A DNA stretch of 64,000 bases from Chryseobacterium endalhagicum (GTDB lineage: Bacteria; Bacteroidota; Bacteroidia; Flavobacteriales; Weeksellaceae): NCBI RefSeq assembly GCF_016745235.1, contig NZ_JAELVM010000003.1, forward strand, positions 868,001 through 932,000, written 5' to 3'. Below are positions 1 through 8,495 of the stretch, piece by piece. The notes below the pieces were generated by a model. That model had not been told where the DNA came from. It made no database searches and saw only the letters and a program-made list of their open reading frames with translations. Numbering within the stretch: the first letter of the stretch is position 1; every line of letters starts with the position of its first letter. A program made the translations under genes and the position numbers.

Positions 1-694
1 CCAAAACGTCTTTCATTGTAAAATTTCCTTTTTTATCCCTGATCCATTCTGCAGCCACTACAGCTCCGAGTGCAAACCCGTTTCTGTTGAAAGCCGTATG
101 TTTGATCTCAATTTCATCCACCTCGCTTTTATAAAACACGCTGTGGGTGCCGGGAACCTCATCTTCGCGGACCGCAAAAATTCCAAGCTGATCACTTTGT
201 GTTTCTTCCAGTTTCCAGGCGTTAAATTTAGGATTGTTTTTGATGATTCCTTCCGCGATGGAAATTGCAGTACCGCTGGGAGCATCTTTTTTGTGAACGT
301 GATGAATTTCTTCCAATTGGCAGGAATATTCATCTACATTTTTCATGATTTCGGCTACTTTTTCGTTCAGGGCAAAAAATAAATTTACCCCTAAACTGAA
401 ATTTGATCCGTATAGAAACGCTGCATCATGATCTACAGCCATTTTTTCCACCTCTTCTTTTTTCTCCAGCCAGCCTGTGGTTCCACAGATCACGGGAATT
501 TTATTCTCAAGACAGGCTTTGATATTGTCAAATGCCGCTTCAGGCAGTGAAAATTCGATAGCTACATCCGGATTGTTAAGATTTTCAGCAGTTGGAGTTT
601 CTTTCAGCCGTGCCACGATTTCATGACCTCTCTTCTGTGCGATCTCGTCAATGATCTTCCCCATTTTACCGTATCCAACTAATGCTATTCTCAT
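1..694 (-). CDS. dapB: 4-hydroxy-tetrahydrodipicolinate reductase, C-terminus cut by window edge
   Basis: Reduces hydroxy-tetrahydrodipicolinate with NAD(P)H in the lysine/diaminopimelate pathway (cytoplasm). The frame stays open from an ATG at 692-694 to the window edge, about 231 codons. My translation begins MRIALVGYGKMGK, a Rossmann GxGxMG nucleotide-binding loop. It continues with CGTTGW and with HHVHKKDAPSGTA, the family's catalytic His-His and Lys plus substrate-binding segment. Bacteroidota DapB is about 230-240 residues, so only a few C-terminal residues should be missing. It lies 67 bases downstream of the DUF5683 gene on the same strand, a common order in Flavobacteriia. Identification is firm from the motifs. 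Confidence 0.95.
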   Translation of the reverse strand, partial: MRIALVGYGKMGKIIDEIAQKRGHEIVARLKETPTAENLNNPDVAIEFSLPEAAFDNIKACLENKIPVICGTTGWLEKKEEVEKMAVDHDAAFLYGSNFSLGVNLFFALNEKVAEIMKNVDEYSCQLEEIHHVHKKDAPSGTAISIAEGIIKNNPKFNAWKLEETQSDQLGIFAVREDEVPGTHSVFYKSEVDEIEIKHTAFNRNGFALGAVVAAEWIRDKKGNFTMKDVL

Positions 695-761
695 GTGGTA
701 TATTTTATGATGATCTCATGACCCTTAAGGTTTCTGATGATCTTTTATTTAAAATTCGTTT

Positions 762-1427
762 TTAAAATCTGTAACTTAAACTTAAACCTGTTTTCGGTGT
801 GGAAAACCCGTACTGATCCTGGATTACCGTAGGATTGAAGGTAAGATCCGGGTCATGGCGGCTTTCATACAGATGGGCATCAACCACGGCATCCACAATA
901 TTCAGAATGTAGATCAGGCCTGTGATGGCTATTGCATAGTCTCTCTGTCTTTTTGACCGGTCCTGGGCATTACCCAAAGCCACTTTATCCAGCCACGGAT
1001 GGGTATCTACGAATTCATTGGGTGTTCCGTTCAGTTTGGCAATATAATATTCCCTGTATTTTCTGTACTGGTTGTTGCTCCATATCGCATAACCCACTCC
1101 GGCCCCTACAGCGCCCCAAACAATAGGAATTTTAATATACTTTTTATTGTAATACTGTCCCAAACCCGGAAATACGGCAGAGTACAATCCTGCTCTTGTC
1201 GGATTAAGCTTGATGGTTTTTTTCGTAGGCCCGTTTGCGTTTTCAAGATCTTCAATAAGCTTGGCTTCAGTCTTCGCTGGTTTTACAGATTTTACGGGCT
1301 GCTGGGTCACGATGGCTACCGTACTGTCCTTTGGAAGAGGCCCTACACGAACCGTGTCGCCCGGGGTTACCTGCGAATACATGAAAGCAAAAGTGCACAG
1401 AAAAAATGTGAAAAATATTTTCTTCAT
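762..1427 (-). CDS. DUF5683 domain protein, exported or membrane-associated
   Basis: A 221-residue protein of unknown function. It starts with a cleavable signal peptide (about residues 1-19, ending MYSQ), then a Thr/Lys-rich stretch. From about residue 80 comes a segment resembling the DUF5683 signature, SAVFPGLGQYYNKKYIKIP, followed by two hydrophobic helices (about 101-117 and 165-180). Its ATG overlaps the parB stop by one base (TAATG), so the two are probably translationally coupled. The parB-DUF5683-dapB order is typical of Flavobacteriia. Family assignment rests on the recalled motif; no biochemical role can be read from the sequence. Confidence 0.8.
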   Translation of the reverse strand: MKKIFFTFFLCTFAFMYSQVTPGDTVRVGPLPKDSTVAIVTQQPVKSVKPAKTEAKLIEDLENANGPTKKTIKLNPTRAGLYSAVFPGLGQYYNKKYIKIPIVWGAVGAGVGYAIWSNNQYRKYREYYIAKLNGTPNEFVDTHPWLDKVALGNAQDRSKRQRDYAIAITGLIYILNIVDAVVDAHLYESRHDPDLTFNPTVIQDQYGFSTPKTGLSLSYRF

Positions 1428-2317
1428 TATTTAATATGGGATAAAATATACTCCAGCTCTTCTTCATTTTTGAAGTCCAGGACTATTTTACCTTTTTTAC
1501 CGTTTCCGGAGGTTTTGATCTCAACTTTTACGTCTAAAATATCAGCGATCGTTTTCTGGGCTCTTTTATAATTATTGGAAAGCTCAGCATTTACTTTTTT
1601 CGCTGCCGATGATTTAGGATTCTTCAATGCAGTGGCAGCCTGTTCGGCCTGGCGTACATTAAGTTTTTCTTTAATGATCAGATCAAATAAAATCTGCTGA
1701 TGCTCTTCACTTTCAAGACTGATGATAGCTCTCCCGTGTCCCGCAGAAATCTCACCGCTTCGGATGGCGTTCTGGATATCCGGGTTCAGTCTTAGCAATC
1801 TGATCGAGTTGGTAATGGTACTTCTGTCCTTCCCTACTCTCTGGCTCAGGTTTTCCTGGGTAAGCCCGATCTCATCCAAAAGTCTCTGATACGTCAAAGC
1901 AATCTCAATAGCATCAAGATCTTCTCTCTGAATATTTTCAACAAGAGCCATTTCAAGCAGCTCCTGATCGTTTACTAAACGGATATAGGCAGGAATCGTC
2001 GGAAGACCGGCAATTTTACTGGCACGGTAACGTCTTTCCCCTGATATGATCTCAAACTTCTCACCGTCTTTCCTTAAGGTAACCGGTTGGATTACTCCTA
2101 AGTTTTTAATAGACAGGGCAAGCTCGTTTAATGCTTTTTCGTCAAAATAAGTCCTTGGCTGGGTCGGATTCGGATAAATATCTTCAAGGGCAACCTCTAC
2201 GATATTTCCTACAAACTTATCTGCTCCTTCATCGGTAGCGGAGTTGATACTCGCTTTGGATTCAGCACTTAAAATAGCGCCCAAACCACGTCCCATAGCT
2301 CTTTTTTTGTCCTTCAT
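1427..2317 (-). CDS. parB: Chromosome-partitioning protein ParB
   Basis: Centromere-binding CTPase that loads at parS sites and acts with ParA in chromosome segregation. The 296 residues show the ParB/Spo0J order: an N-terminal MGRGLGAIL motif (residues 8-16), the CTP-binding domain with GERRYRA (93-99) and ENIQRE (127-132), then a helix-turn-helix around 151-175 (TQENLSQRVGKDRSTITNS), and a C-terminal dimerisation region. The first ATG adds seven residues before MGRGLG; either could be used. It lies 71 bases after parA and overlaps the next gene by one base. I saw no perfect palindromic parS (TGTTTCACGTGAAACA) by eye. Confidence 0.95.
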   Translation of the reverse strand: MKDKKRAMGRGLGAILSAESKASINSATDEGADKFVGNIVEVALEDIYPNPTQPRTYFDEKALNELALSIKNLGVIQPVTLRKDGEKFEIISGERRYRASKIAGLPTIPAYIRLVNDQELLEMALVENIQREDLDAIEIALTYQRLLDEIGLTQENLSQRVGKDRSTITNSIRLLRLNPDIQNAIRSGEISAGHGRAIISLESEEHQQILFDLIIKEKLNVRQAEQAATALKNPKSSAAKKVNAELSNNYKRAQKTIADILDVKVEIKTSGNGKKGKIVLDFKNEEELEYILSHIK

Positions 2318-2388
2318 ATATATAATTGATAAATGATGATTGATAAGTGATGGTGCTCATTCACTTATAAGGTCCATTTATTATTAAA

Positions 2389-3162
2389 TTAATTTTTTAC
2401 TAAATTTTCGTTCTTCAATAAAACTTCTTCTGCCAGCTGAATGTACTGGATGGCTCCTTTGCTTTCTGCATCGTAATTCAGGATACTTTCCCCGAAACTC
2501 GGTGCTTCACTCAATCTTACGTTTCTGCTGATGATGGTTTCAAAAACCATGTCCGGAAAGTGAGAATTTACTTCTTCCACTACCTGGTTTGACAATCTTA
2601 ATCTGCTGTCATACATCGTAAGAAGCAGCCCTTCGATTCCAAGATCTTTGTTGTGGATCTTCTGTACATTCTTAACGGTATTTAAAAGCTTGCCTAATCC
2701 TTCCAGGGCAAAATATTCGCACTGGATCGGGATAATCACGGAATCTGCTGCGGTAAGCGCATTCACGGTAATAAGTCCTAAACTCGGCGCGCAGTCGATA
2801 ATAATATAATCATAATCATCTCTCACTTCCGCCAATGCTTTTTTCAGCATATACTCACGGTTTTCTTTGTCCACAAGCTCAATTTCAGCTGCGACAAGGT
2901 CTATATGTGAAGGGATGATATCCAGATTGGGAGTTGCTGTTCTTTTGATGCATGCTCTGGTTTCTGCACTGTGCTCCAGAAGATTGTATGTGGAATACTG
3001 AACATCTTCCACCCCAAGACCTGAAGTGGCATTCGCCTGTGGATCTGCATCAATGATCAGTATTTTCTTTTCCAATACCCCTAATGCTGCCGCCAGATTT
3101 ACAGCTGTTGTTGTTTTTCCAACTCCTCCTTTTTGATTAGCGATACCTATGATTTTTGCCAT
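2389..3162 (-). CDS. parA: Chromosome-partitioning ATPase ParA (Soj type)
   Basis: P-loop ATPase of the ParA/MinD class that moves ParB-bound origins. From the ATG at 3160-3162 the protein is 257 residues, starting MAKIIGIANQKGG. The deviant Walker A KGGVGKTT is at residues 11-18, Walker A' is IDADPQANATSG (38-49), and IIDCAPSLG is the Walker B region. An upstream in-frame TTG (3183) would add seven residues, but that codon lies inside a TATTTTTG -7 promoter box (3181-3188), so the ATG is preferred. It is the first gene of the parA-parB-DUF5683 group. Length fits chromosomal Soj-type ParA. Confidence 0.95.
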   Translation of the reverse strand: MAKIIGIANQKGGVGKTTTAVNLAAALGVLEKKILIIDADPQANATSGLGVEDVQYSTYNLLEHSAETRACIKRTATPNLDIIPSHIDLVAAEIELVDKENREYMLKKALAEVRDDYDYIIIDCAPSLGLITVNALTAADSVIIPIQCEYFALEGLGKLLNTVKNVQKIHNKDLGIEGLLLTMYDSRLRLSNQVVEEVNSHFPDMVFETIISRNVRLSEAPSFGESILNYDAESKGAIQYIQLAEEVLLKNENLVKN

Positions 3163-3180
3163 TATTAGAACTTTAGGTTT

Positions 3181-3188
3181 CAAAAATA
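3181..3188 (-). promoter_or_regulatory. -7 box of parA promoter
   Basis: TATTTTTG on the minus strand matches the Bacteroidota -7 consensus TAnnTTTG. It ends 18 bases before the parA ATG. It overlaps the TTG that would be the alternative start, which argues against that start. Confidence 0.6.
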
Positions 3189-3272
3189 CACTTTTTTCTT
3201 TGCTCCCGGTGAGTGGCGAAATTCAAAATTGAGTTAAAATATTGTTAATAAGCCACTTAACAATTAAAAAAA

Positions 3273-3302
3273 TTATCCACAAAAAAAATTCTTTGTGGAT
3301 AA
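3273..3302 (-). terminator. Terminator after tonB made of two inverted DnaA-box 9-mers
   Basis: TTATCCACA (3273-3281) and TGTGGATAA (3294-3302) form an 11-bp stem when flanking AAA/TTT is included. On the minus strand the stem is followed by a run of seven T. It lies 22 bases beyond the tonB stop, so it fits a rho-independent terminator for tonB. Both arms are exact copies of the consensus DnaA box, in opposite orientation. Confidence 0.7.
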
Positions 3303-3324
3303 CTATCAGGATTTGTTTTTTATC

Positions 3325-4173
3325 TTATTGTTCAAAGTTCATGGAAATCGGAAATTTGAAATAGCTTCTTACGTTTTCACCTTGCTTATTTTTAGCAGGT
3401 TTCCATAATCCTTTTACATTTTTAATGGTTCTGATGGCTTCATTATTAAATTCAACATCCTTACCGTTGGCTTTAATTCCGGAAATTGTTCCGTCTTTTT
3501 CTACAATAAAGGTGATCATTGTTCTCATTGTATCTCCACTGGATTCAAAGCCTGAACCGTCAAAACTGTTCATTACTTTATTTCTGAATGAATCAATTCC
3601 TCCTGCGAATACGGCTTCAGCACTTAGCTCGCCTTTATCTGCAATATGATTGTCATCCACTTTTGGAGCAGGCGGAGTCGGTGGAATATAAGGCACTGCC
3701 GGTCCTGTTCCTGCCTGAGGAGGTACTGGATGATAATTTGTTGTTGCAATGATTCCATCTTTATTATTTTGCGGTCCTGCAACGGCTCCTTCAATTTTTT
3801 CTACCACTTTTTCATTCGTCACATGGGCTTTTGGCTCTCCCAGACTCGCATCATAAGTTTTAACTTTCTGTGGCTGAACTTCTGGCTTCTGAATCTGTAC
3901 AGGCGGTTTAACCTGAACATCAGGCGGAACAACCGGATCTACTAATTCTATTTCTACTCCATCCCTGCCTACTGATCGCACATCACTCTGAAATGCTGAA
4001 ATTACAAACGGTGTTATTGAAATAGCAGCCAGTAAGCTTACGCCCACAAAAAGCGCTTTGGTTAATATTCTATCAGATTCATTTCTTAATGCATAAGCGC
4101 CGTATTCTTTGTTCCGGTGCTCGAAAAGAACTTCGTTGAAACGAAATTCCTGGTTTTGGTTTAGGTGTTTCAT
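3325..4173 (-). CDS. tonB: Energy transducer TonB
   Basis: Couples the inner-membrane proton motive force to TonB-dependent outer-membrane receptors. The 282-residue protein starts at the ATG at 4171-4173 (the codon before it is GTG). The N-terminus has the Bacteroidota motif FNEVLFEHRNKEYGAYALR, then one transmembrane helix (about 40-62). A Pro/Val/Lys-rich periplasmic spacer follows (about 78-175). The C-terminal TonB domain ends the protein (about 205-282: MITFIVEKDGTISGI and KPAKNKQGENVRSYFKFPI). It is convergent with nothing and is followed by a hairpin terminator. Likely partners in this window are the SusC and Oar-like receptors. Confidence 0.92.
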   Translation of the reverse strand: MKHLNQNQEFRFNEVLFEHRNKEYGAYALRNESDRILTKALFVGVSLLAAISITPFVISAFQSDVRSVGRDGVEIELVDPVVPPDVQVKPPVQIQKPEVQPQKVKTYDASLGEPKAHVTNEKVVEKIEGAVAGPQNNKDGIIATTNYHPVPPQAGTGPAVPYIPPTPPAPKVDDNHIADKGELSAEAVFAGGIDSFRNKVMNSFDGSGFESSGDTMRTMITFIVEKDGTISGIKANGKDVEFNNEAIRTIKNVKGLWKPAKNKQGENVRSYFKFPISMNFEQ

Positions 4174-4563
4174 CACTATTAAAATATTTAAACTGTTAAA
4201 ATAAGTGATTATTAGTTTTTAGTGTTCTTATCGATAAGTAATGATTCGATATCAAAACATCTGCCAAAATTTTGTCAAAACATCAGTATTTTAAAAAATT
4301 TTATAACAATATGTAAAATTTAACATTCTCATCGCTCCGAAATCTTCAAAAAACAAGTTCAATCCATTTAATTTTTCGCAAAAAAGCGCCTCTTATTTAT
4401 AATATATGTACCATAAAATTAAAAACAGTGAAAACCACATCATAAAACAGGAAAAACACTGATGAATTAATTGCGAAACCAAAATACATTTGTACCATAG
4501 AAAAATCGGGGATGCTGAAAACCGAAAAGAGTAAGCAAAGAAATTTTTAAAAACTAATATACC
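4174..4563. other. Intergenic region between divergent tonB and the unknown cassette
   Basis: AT-rich 390-base divergent spacer. I see no ORF or RNA gene in it. The only clear signal is a plus-strand TAnnTTTG box (4485-4492). The cassette promoter is probably there, and a tonB promoter must lie in the left part. Confidence 0.6.
4485..4492 (+). promoter_or_regulatory. -7 box upstream of the unknown two-protein/muramidase cassette
   Basis: TACATTTG matches TAnnTTTG. It is 72 bases before the ATG at 4564, giving a leader of about 65 bases. No convincing -33 TTTG at ideal spacing was seen. Confidence 0.5.
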
Positions 4564-6165
4564 ATGCCAACTTTAACTCAAGACGCAAAAGCCAATTCAT
4601 TAATGAGCATGCTTTTAAAGCAGGTTTATGACACAGTAACCAACGGAGGAAATCCTGAACACCTGGGAACAGATGATTTCATCGCATTTGATCCGGTAGG
4701 GATTACACTTTCTGAAGACACTTTCGATTATGCCCTGAACGGACTGTTCGGAGACGCTCCTTCACCAAAACCAATGCTTGACGGGACAGGAAAGCCTGTT
4801 CTGGATGCAGACGGAAATCCTAAAATAGATATGGAAGCTTATCAAACGGCTTTGTCCAACAGTAAATTCAAGAAGTATCTTCAGATGGAGCAGTTCGCCG
4901 CTATGGCTGACGCTATCCCATCGCAGCTGCCACCCCTTACCGAGGATGGAAAAGGAAGAGCAATCACCATTATGAACGATTCACAGAAAAGGGTTTCAAA
5001 GGTTTACGAAGATCTTTTACAGTGGTCTGTAGTAGTAGATACGGATTTCGACAAGAAAACGGAGAAAAAACTGGATTCACTGAGAGATAAATTATTCAAA
5101 ATTAAAAAGGTAAAGAATCCTGATTTTGATGAAAACGCTCCGGTAGATGATTTCAACAAGCCTGAACTGATTCATACTTTTGTAGCGCCTACTTACGCAA
5201 AATATGTAGAGTACCAAATGAAGTATTATGATATCGTGGATGCCAACAACGAGATCAGAACTGCCGCAGACAACGGAGACACAGATGCGATGGCTAAACT
5301 GTCTATCGACGGGAAAAACATGAAAAAGCGTGAAGATGCTGCTTTAAAAGCATGGCAGTCTCTAGGATATAAAGAAGCTGTGGAAAGAATTCAGAATTAT
5401 CTGAGCGAAATTGAAGAAAAGCATATGCTTGTGATCAAGAAGAGAATTCAGGCTGAATTCAGAAATAGCCAGAGAACAAGAATTTTAGATTACACCAATT
5501 ATTCGCCGTGTATTCCGGTAGCAGCCAATGCTTTGAGGGAATCCAAAGGCTGGCCTGAAATTTCAATTTCTCAGGGGAAATCAAATTACGATTATTCCAA
5601 ATCCATTCATAACTGGGGAGTAGCCGGAGGTTTCAGCATGGGATTATTTTCCATCGGAGCAAAAGCTGGCGGTAAAAACGAAAAAACACAGATAAAATCT
5701 GACTACACCAGCATGGACATCTCTTTCAAAATCGGAAAGGTAAGAGTGGAAAGAGGCTGGTTCAATCAGCAGTTTATAGAATCCAAATACTGGAAGCTTC
5801 ACGAGCAGTCTCCACAAACCCTGAACGGCGACATGATCAGTGATGGTAAAGGTAAAGGATTAATGCCGGCCATCATCACAGAACTCATCATTGCAAAAGA
5901 TGTTTCCTTGAATTTCAAGGATACCAGCTCTGCCTACACTGAAGCGAAAAACTCCATCAATGCAGGCGGTGCCGTGGGAATAGGACCTTTCATGATCGGC
6001 GGAAATTACAGCTACGACAACCAGAATGTAAGATCCAGCTATGAATGGGAAGGTAAAAAACTGACCTCAAAAGGAATTTATATCATCGGGTACAAATGTC
6101 ATATTGTTCCTAAATCTCCAAACCCGAACCCGGAAATTAAAAAATGGGCGGACGGAAAGTCTTAA
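4564..6165 (+). CDS. Unknown 533-residue protein, shares a module with the next gene
   Basis: Not recognised. There is no signal peptide and no obvious transmembrane helix, so it looks cytoplasmic or delivered by a non-Sec route. The N-terminal half is acidic and probably helical. The C-terminal part (about 350-520) is Gly-rich with alternating polarity (GGFSMGLFSIGAKAGG; GIGPFMIGGNYSYD), suggesting beta structure. Around residue 399 is VRVERGWFNQQFIESKYW, then ISDG, then IITELIIAKDVSLNF, then GIGPFMIGG. The same ordered motifs occur near residue 304 of the downstream protein (KRNWFNKNF, TISND, KTMILIKNLKV, YFGPMVM), so the two share a homologous module. It lies 185 bases upstream of that gene, on the same strand. 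Confidence 0.75.
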   Translation: MPTLTQDAKANSLMSMLLKQVYDTVTNGGNPEHLGTDDFIAFDPVGITLSEDTFDYALNGLFGDAPSPKPMLDGTGKPVLDADGNPKIDMEAYQTALSNSKFKKYLQMEQFAAMADAIPSQLPPLTEDGKGRAITIMNDSQKRVSKVYEDLLQWSVVVDTDFDKKTEKKLDSLRDKLFKIKKVKNPDFDENAPVDDFNKPELIHTFVAPTYAKYVEYQMKYYDIVDANNEIRTAADNGDTDAMAKLSIDGKNMKKREDAALKAWQSLGYKEAVERIQNYLSEIEEKHMLVIKKRIQAEFRNSQRTRILDYTNYSPCIPVAANALRESKGWPEISISQGKSNYDYSKSIHNWGVAGGFSMGLFSIGAKAGGKNEKTQIKSDYTSMDISFKIGKVRVERGWFNQQFIESKYWKLHEQSPQTLNGDMISDGKGKGLMPAIITELIIAKDVSLNFKDTSSAYTEAKNSINAGGAVGIGPFMIGGNYSYDNQNVRSSYEWEGKKLTSKGIYIIGYKCHIVPKSPNPNPEIKKWADGKS

Positions 6166-6291
6166 GAAGTAAGGGAGTCTGAAGATGGAAGATGGAAGTT
6201 ATTGAGACGAAAAAATCAATATAGTACACTAACTTCAAGCTTCCCTCCTTCCCTCTTCCCATCTTATAAACCTAATATATCCTTCTCAATA

Positions 6292-6327
6292 GAATAACCG
6301 GCGGAAGTTTTTTTCTGCCGGTTATTC
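6292..6327 (+). other. Strong hairpin between the two unknown genes
   Basis: GAATAACCGGCGG pairs with CTGCCGGTTATTC (13 bp, one G-U pair). The T-run is in the loop rather than after the stem. It sits 23 bases before the ATG of the second gene. Without a trailing U-run it is not a classic plus-strand terminator; it could be an mRNA-processing or translation-control structure between the two cistrons. Confidence 0.5.
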
Positions 6328-6350
6328 ACCTAAAACTAAAAACCATAACC

Positions 6351-8255
6351 ATGAAATATTTTGTAGCCGTCTATCAGAAGCTGAAAAACATTTATATGTC
6401 TCAGAGTTCGATGGAAAACGACCTGCCGATGATCTGCCCTTCACTCCGCATCTATGATAATGAGGAACTGGAACTCCTGAAGCCTCAGAGCCTCCTGAAT
6501 GATGAGCAGAAAAAAGCGCTTTCGATCATTAAAAAACAGAATGTGGCCTATGAACTGAATTCGGTTCCTATTTCACCCAATTTCTGGGACCTGAACCCGA
6601 ATAATTCCCTGTTTGATATTTACAGGGATATCCTGGACAAAAACAACCTGAAGGATCTGGAAGAAAACCTGGACAAAGTCCTTGACAGCAAAAGCACGGT
6701 TCTTTTCGATGCTAAAAACAGCGATACCAAAGAATTTAAAGCTTATAAAAAATACAGAACATTATCTGAAGATACGGTCAATAAAATAAGCGATCACTTG
6801 TTATTATTTGACGCCCTGGATACTGATGAAGAAAAAAACAACTGGAACGACAGACTTGTGAGCCTTAATAATCTTAAAGAGTTAGCCTTTTCTGAATGGA
6901 AAGTAAAAGGATTCAAGGATACCATTGAAAAAGAGCTGACAAGAATCAATAAATCTTCTGATGCCGATCTCTATCTGGCGATGGCACAGAATGCCAAACA
7001 TAGTTTTGAGGCAGCGGAAAAAACGGATGTGATCAGCAATTCTTCTATTCACGACATCAATTTTATTCCGTATGATTTTATGGAGAATGAATCCGGATGG
7101 AACAGCATGCGTATTGAAAAATCTGAACTGGAAGGACTGCATTCGGAGGCCAAGAACAGTAATGAAAATCTTCCTTCAGAAATTTTATCCATCGATTATG
7201 ATGAAAGTATGATCCAGGCTGTGGAAGTTGAATATTCTTTCGTGCATTTAAAAAGAAACTGGTTCAATAAGAATTTTATGCTGTCCAATCATTTTGAATG
7301 GAATGAGGCTAAAAAAATATCAGACGGACAGACCATTTCGAATGATTTCAAGCTTCCCGCATTTCCAAAAACCATGATCCTGATCAAAAACCTGAAAGTG
7401 ATTCTGGATCCGTCTATCATCAGCACGAGTGTCAGCAATGCTGAACAGCTGGTTTATTTCGGGCCGATGGTGATGAAACAGCAGGTTTTTGTGAATAAAA
7501 ATAACAATCAGAAGTTCCTGAAAGCGATAACGAATGTAAAAACAATCAAATCTGACCAGCTTAATTATTTAGCTAAAAAAACGATGATCGCTGAAACTCA
7601 AAAAGCGACAGTAGTCAATAGCATGTCAGCCAGAACCACAATGGATGCCGAACCCGTGGAAATGATGAAAACAGAGGCCACAACAGCTTTTGCCGGAAAA
7701 ATGAACACAGGAAATATCCTGAACAACATAAAAAATTTAAGACCGCTTAATCCTGTCCCTCACGGAGCCAGTCCGGTACAACCCACACCTCAGCCTACCA
7801 GCCCTATAAAAGGACCGTGGGGTTCCTGGGGACCCAAGTTCCCGACTATCCCGAGGCCGATCCCAACACCGATTCCGACTCCAATGCCTACGCCGATTCC
7901 TATTCCGGTTCCACCTCCGCCTCCTTTAGGCGCTATGGTACAGTTCAATATTCTGGATAAGATCAACAATGAGCCGATCTACAAATGCGCAATCTCCATA
8001 AAAGGAACCAATAACAACAGAATCTTTGAGATCGAGAGCAATGAAGCTGGAATCATCAGCCAGCTAATTCCTCCCGGAGAATACGGAATTGAACTGAGAA
8101 TTGACGACTATGCTGTTTTAAATCAAAACTTCAGTGTAAACAGCGCGTTACCGCTTAATCTTGAATATAAACTTCAAAGAGAGGAAGTGAAATTCAAATC
8201 CTATTTTCTGATCGGGATGATTTGTGAGAGGATGCCGAGGATACCGGTTGGGTAG
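6351..8255 (+). CDS. Unknown 634-residue protein with Pro-rich linker and C-terminal Ig-like domain
   Basis: Not recognised as a whole. There is no signal peptide. Residues 1-280 are mostly charged and helical. Residues about 290-385 match the module of the preceding gene (W304 in KRNWFNKNF aligns with W399 there). From about 460 a low-complexity Pro/Thr/Ile linker runs to about 525. The C-terminal part (about 525-610: MVQFNILDKINNEPIYKCAI, IPPGEYGIELRIDDY) resembles a carboxypeptidase-regulatory-like beta-sandwich. An architecture of helical body, shared module, stiff linker and Ig-like tip suggests a structural or adhesive part. That is an inference. It is followed after 240 bases by the muramidase gene. 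Confidence 0.75.
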   Translation: MKYFVAVYQKLKNIYMSQSSMENDLPMICPSLRIYDNEELELLKPQSLLNDEQKKALSIIKKQNVAYELNSVPISPNFWDLNPNNSLFDIYRDILDKNNLKDLEENLDKVLDSKSTVLFDAKNSDTKEFKAYKKYRTLSEDTVNKISDHLLLFDALDTDEEKNNWNDRLVSLNNLKELAFSEWKVKGFKDTIEKELTRINKSSDADLYLAMAQNAKHSFEAAEKTDVISNSSIHDINFIPYDFMENESGWNSMRIEKSELEGLHSEAKNSNENLPSEILSIDYDESMIQAVEVEYSFVHLKRNWFNKNFMLSNHFEWNEAKKISDGQTISNDFKLPAFPKTMILIKNLKVILDPSIISTSVSNAEQLVYFGPMVMKQQVFVNKNNNQKFLKAITNVKTIKSDQLNYLAKKTMIAETQKATVVNSMSARTTMDAEPVEMMKTEATTAFAGKMNTGNILNNIKNLRPLNPVPHGASPVQPTPQPTSPIKGPWGSWGPKFPTIPRPIPTPIPTPMPTPIPIPVPPPPPLGAMVQFNILDKINNEPIYKCAISIKGTNNNRIFEIESNEAGIISQLIPPGEYGIELRIDDYAVLNQNFSVNSALPLNLEYKLQREEVKFKSYFLIGMICERMPRIPVG

Positions 8256-8495
8256 ATGCGGGTTTCGAGTTCCGAAGATTCGGGGTGCGAGTTCTGAGGT
8301 TGCGGGTTATATTGTCTAGCTTTAAGAATTCGGGGTGAGTTACGGAATTTACTTTAAATCGACTTCCGAACTCCTCAAATATCTCAAAACCAGCAACCAA
8401 TAACCAGCAACCAGCAACTCAAAAACACAAACTTAAAAAACTCGAAACACGTAACTCGTAACTCGTAACAACTATTTAACAAAAAAAACATCATC
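8256..8495. repeat. Low-complexity intergenic spacer with short imperfect repeats
   Basis: The left part repeats CGAGTTC/GCGGGTT-like words. The right part repeats ACCAGCAAC and AACTCGTAACTCGTAAC. No start codon with a plausible ORF and no RNA gene was found. The muramidase ATG follows directly. Confidence 0.5.

Noticed and set aside
999..1571. 190-codon plus-strand ORF
   Set aside because: Spans the antisense of the DUF5683 gene and the parB end, both of which are well supported.
3273..3302. Chromosomal replication origin
   Set aside because: Only two DnaA boxes and no AT-rich unwinding region with further boxes. A terminator explains the structure.
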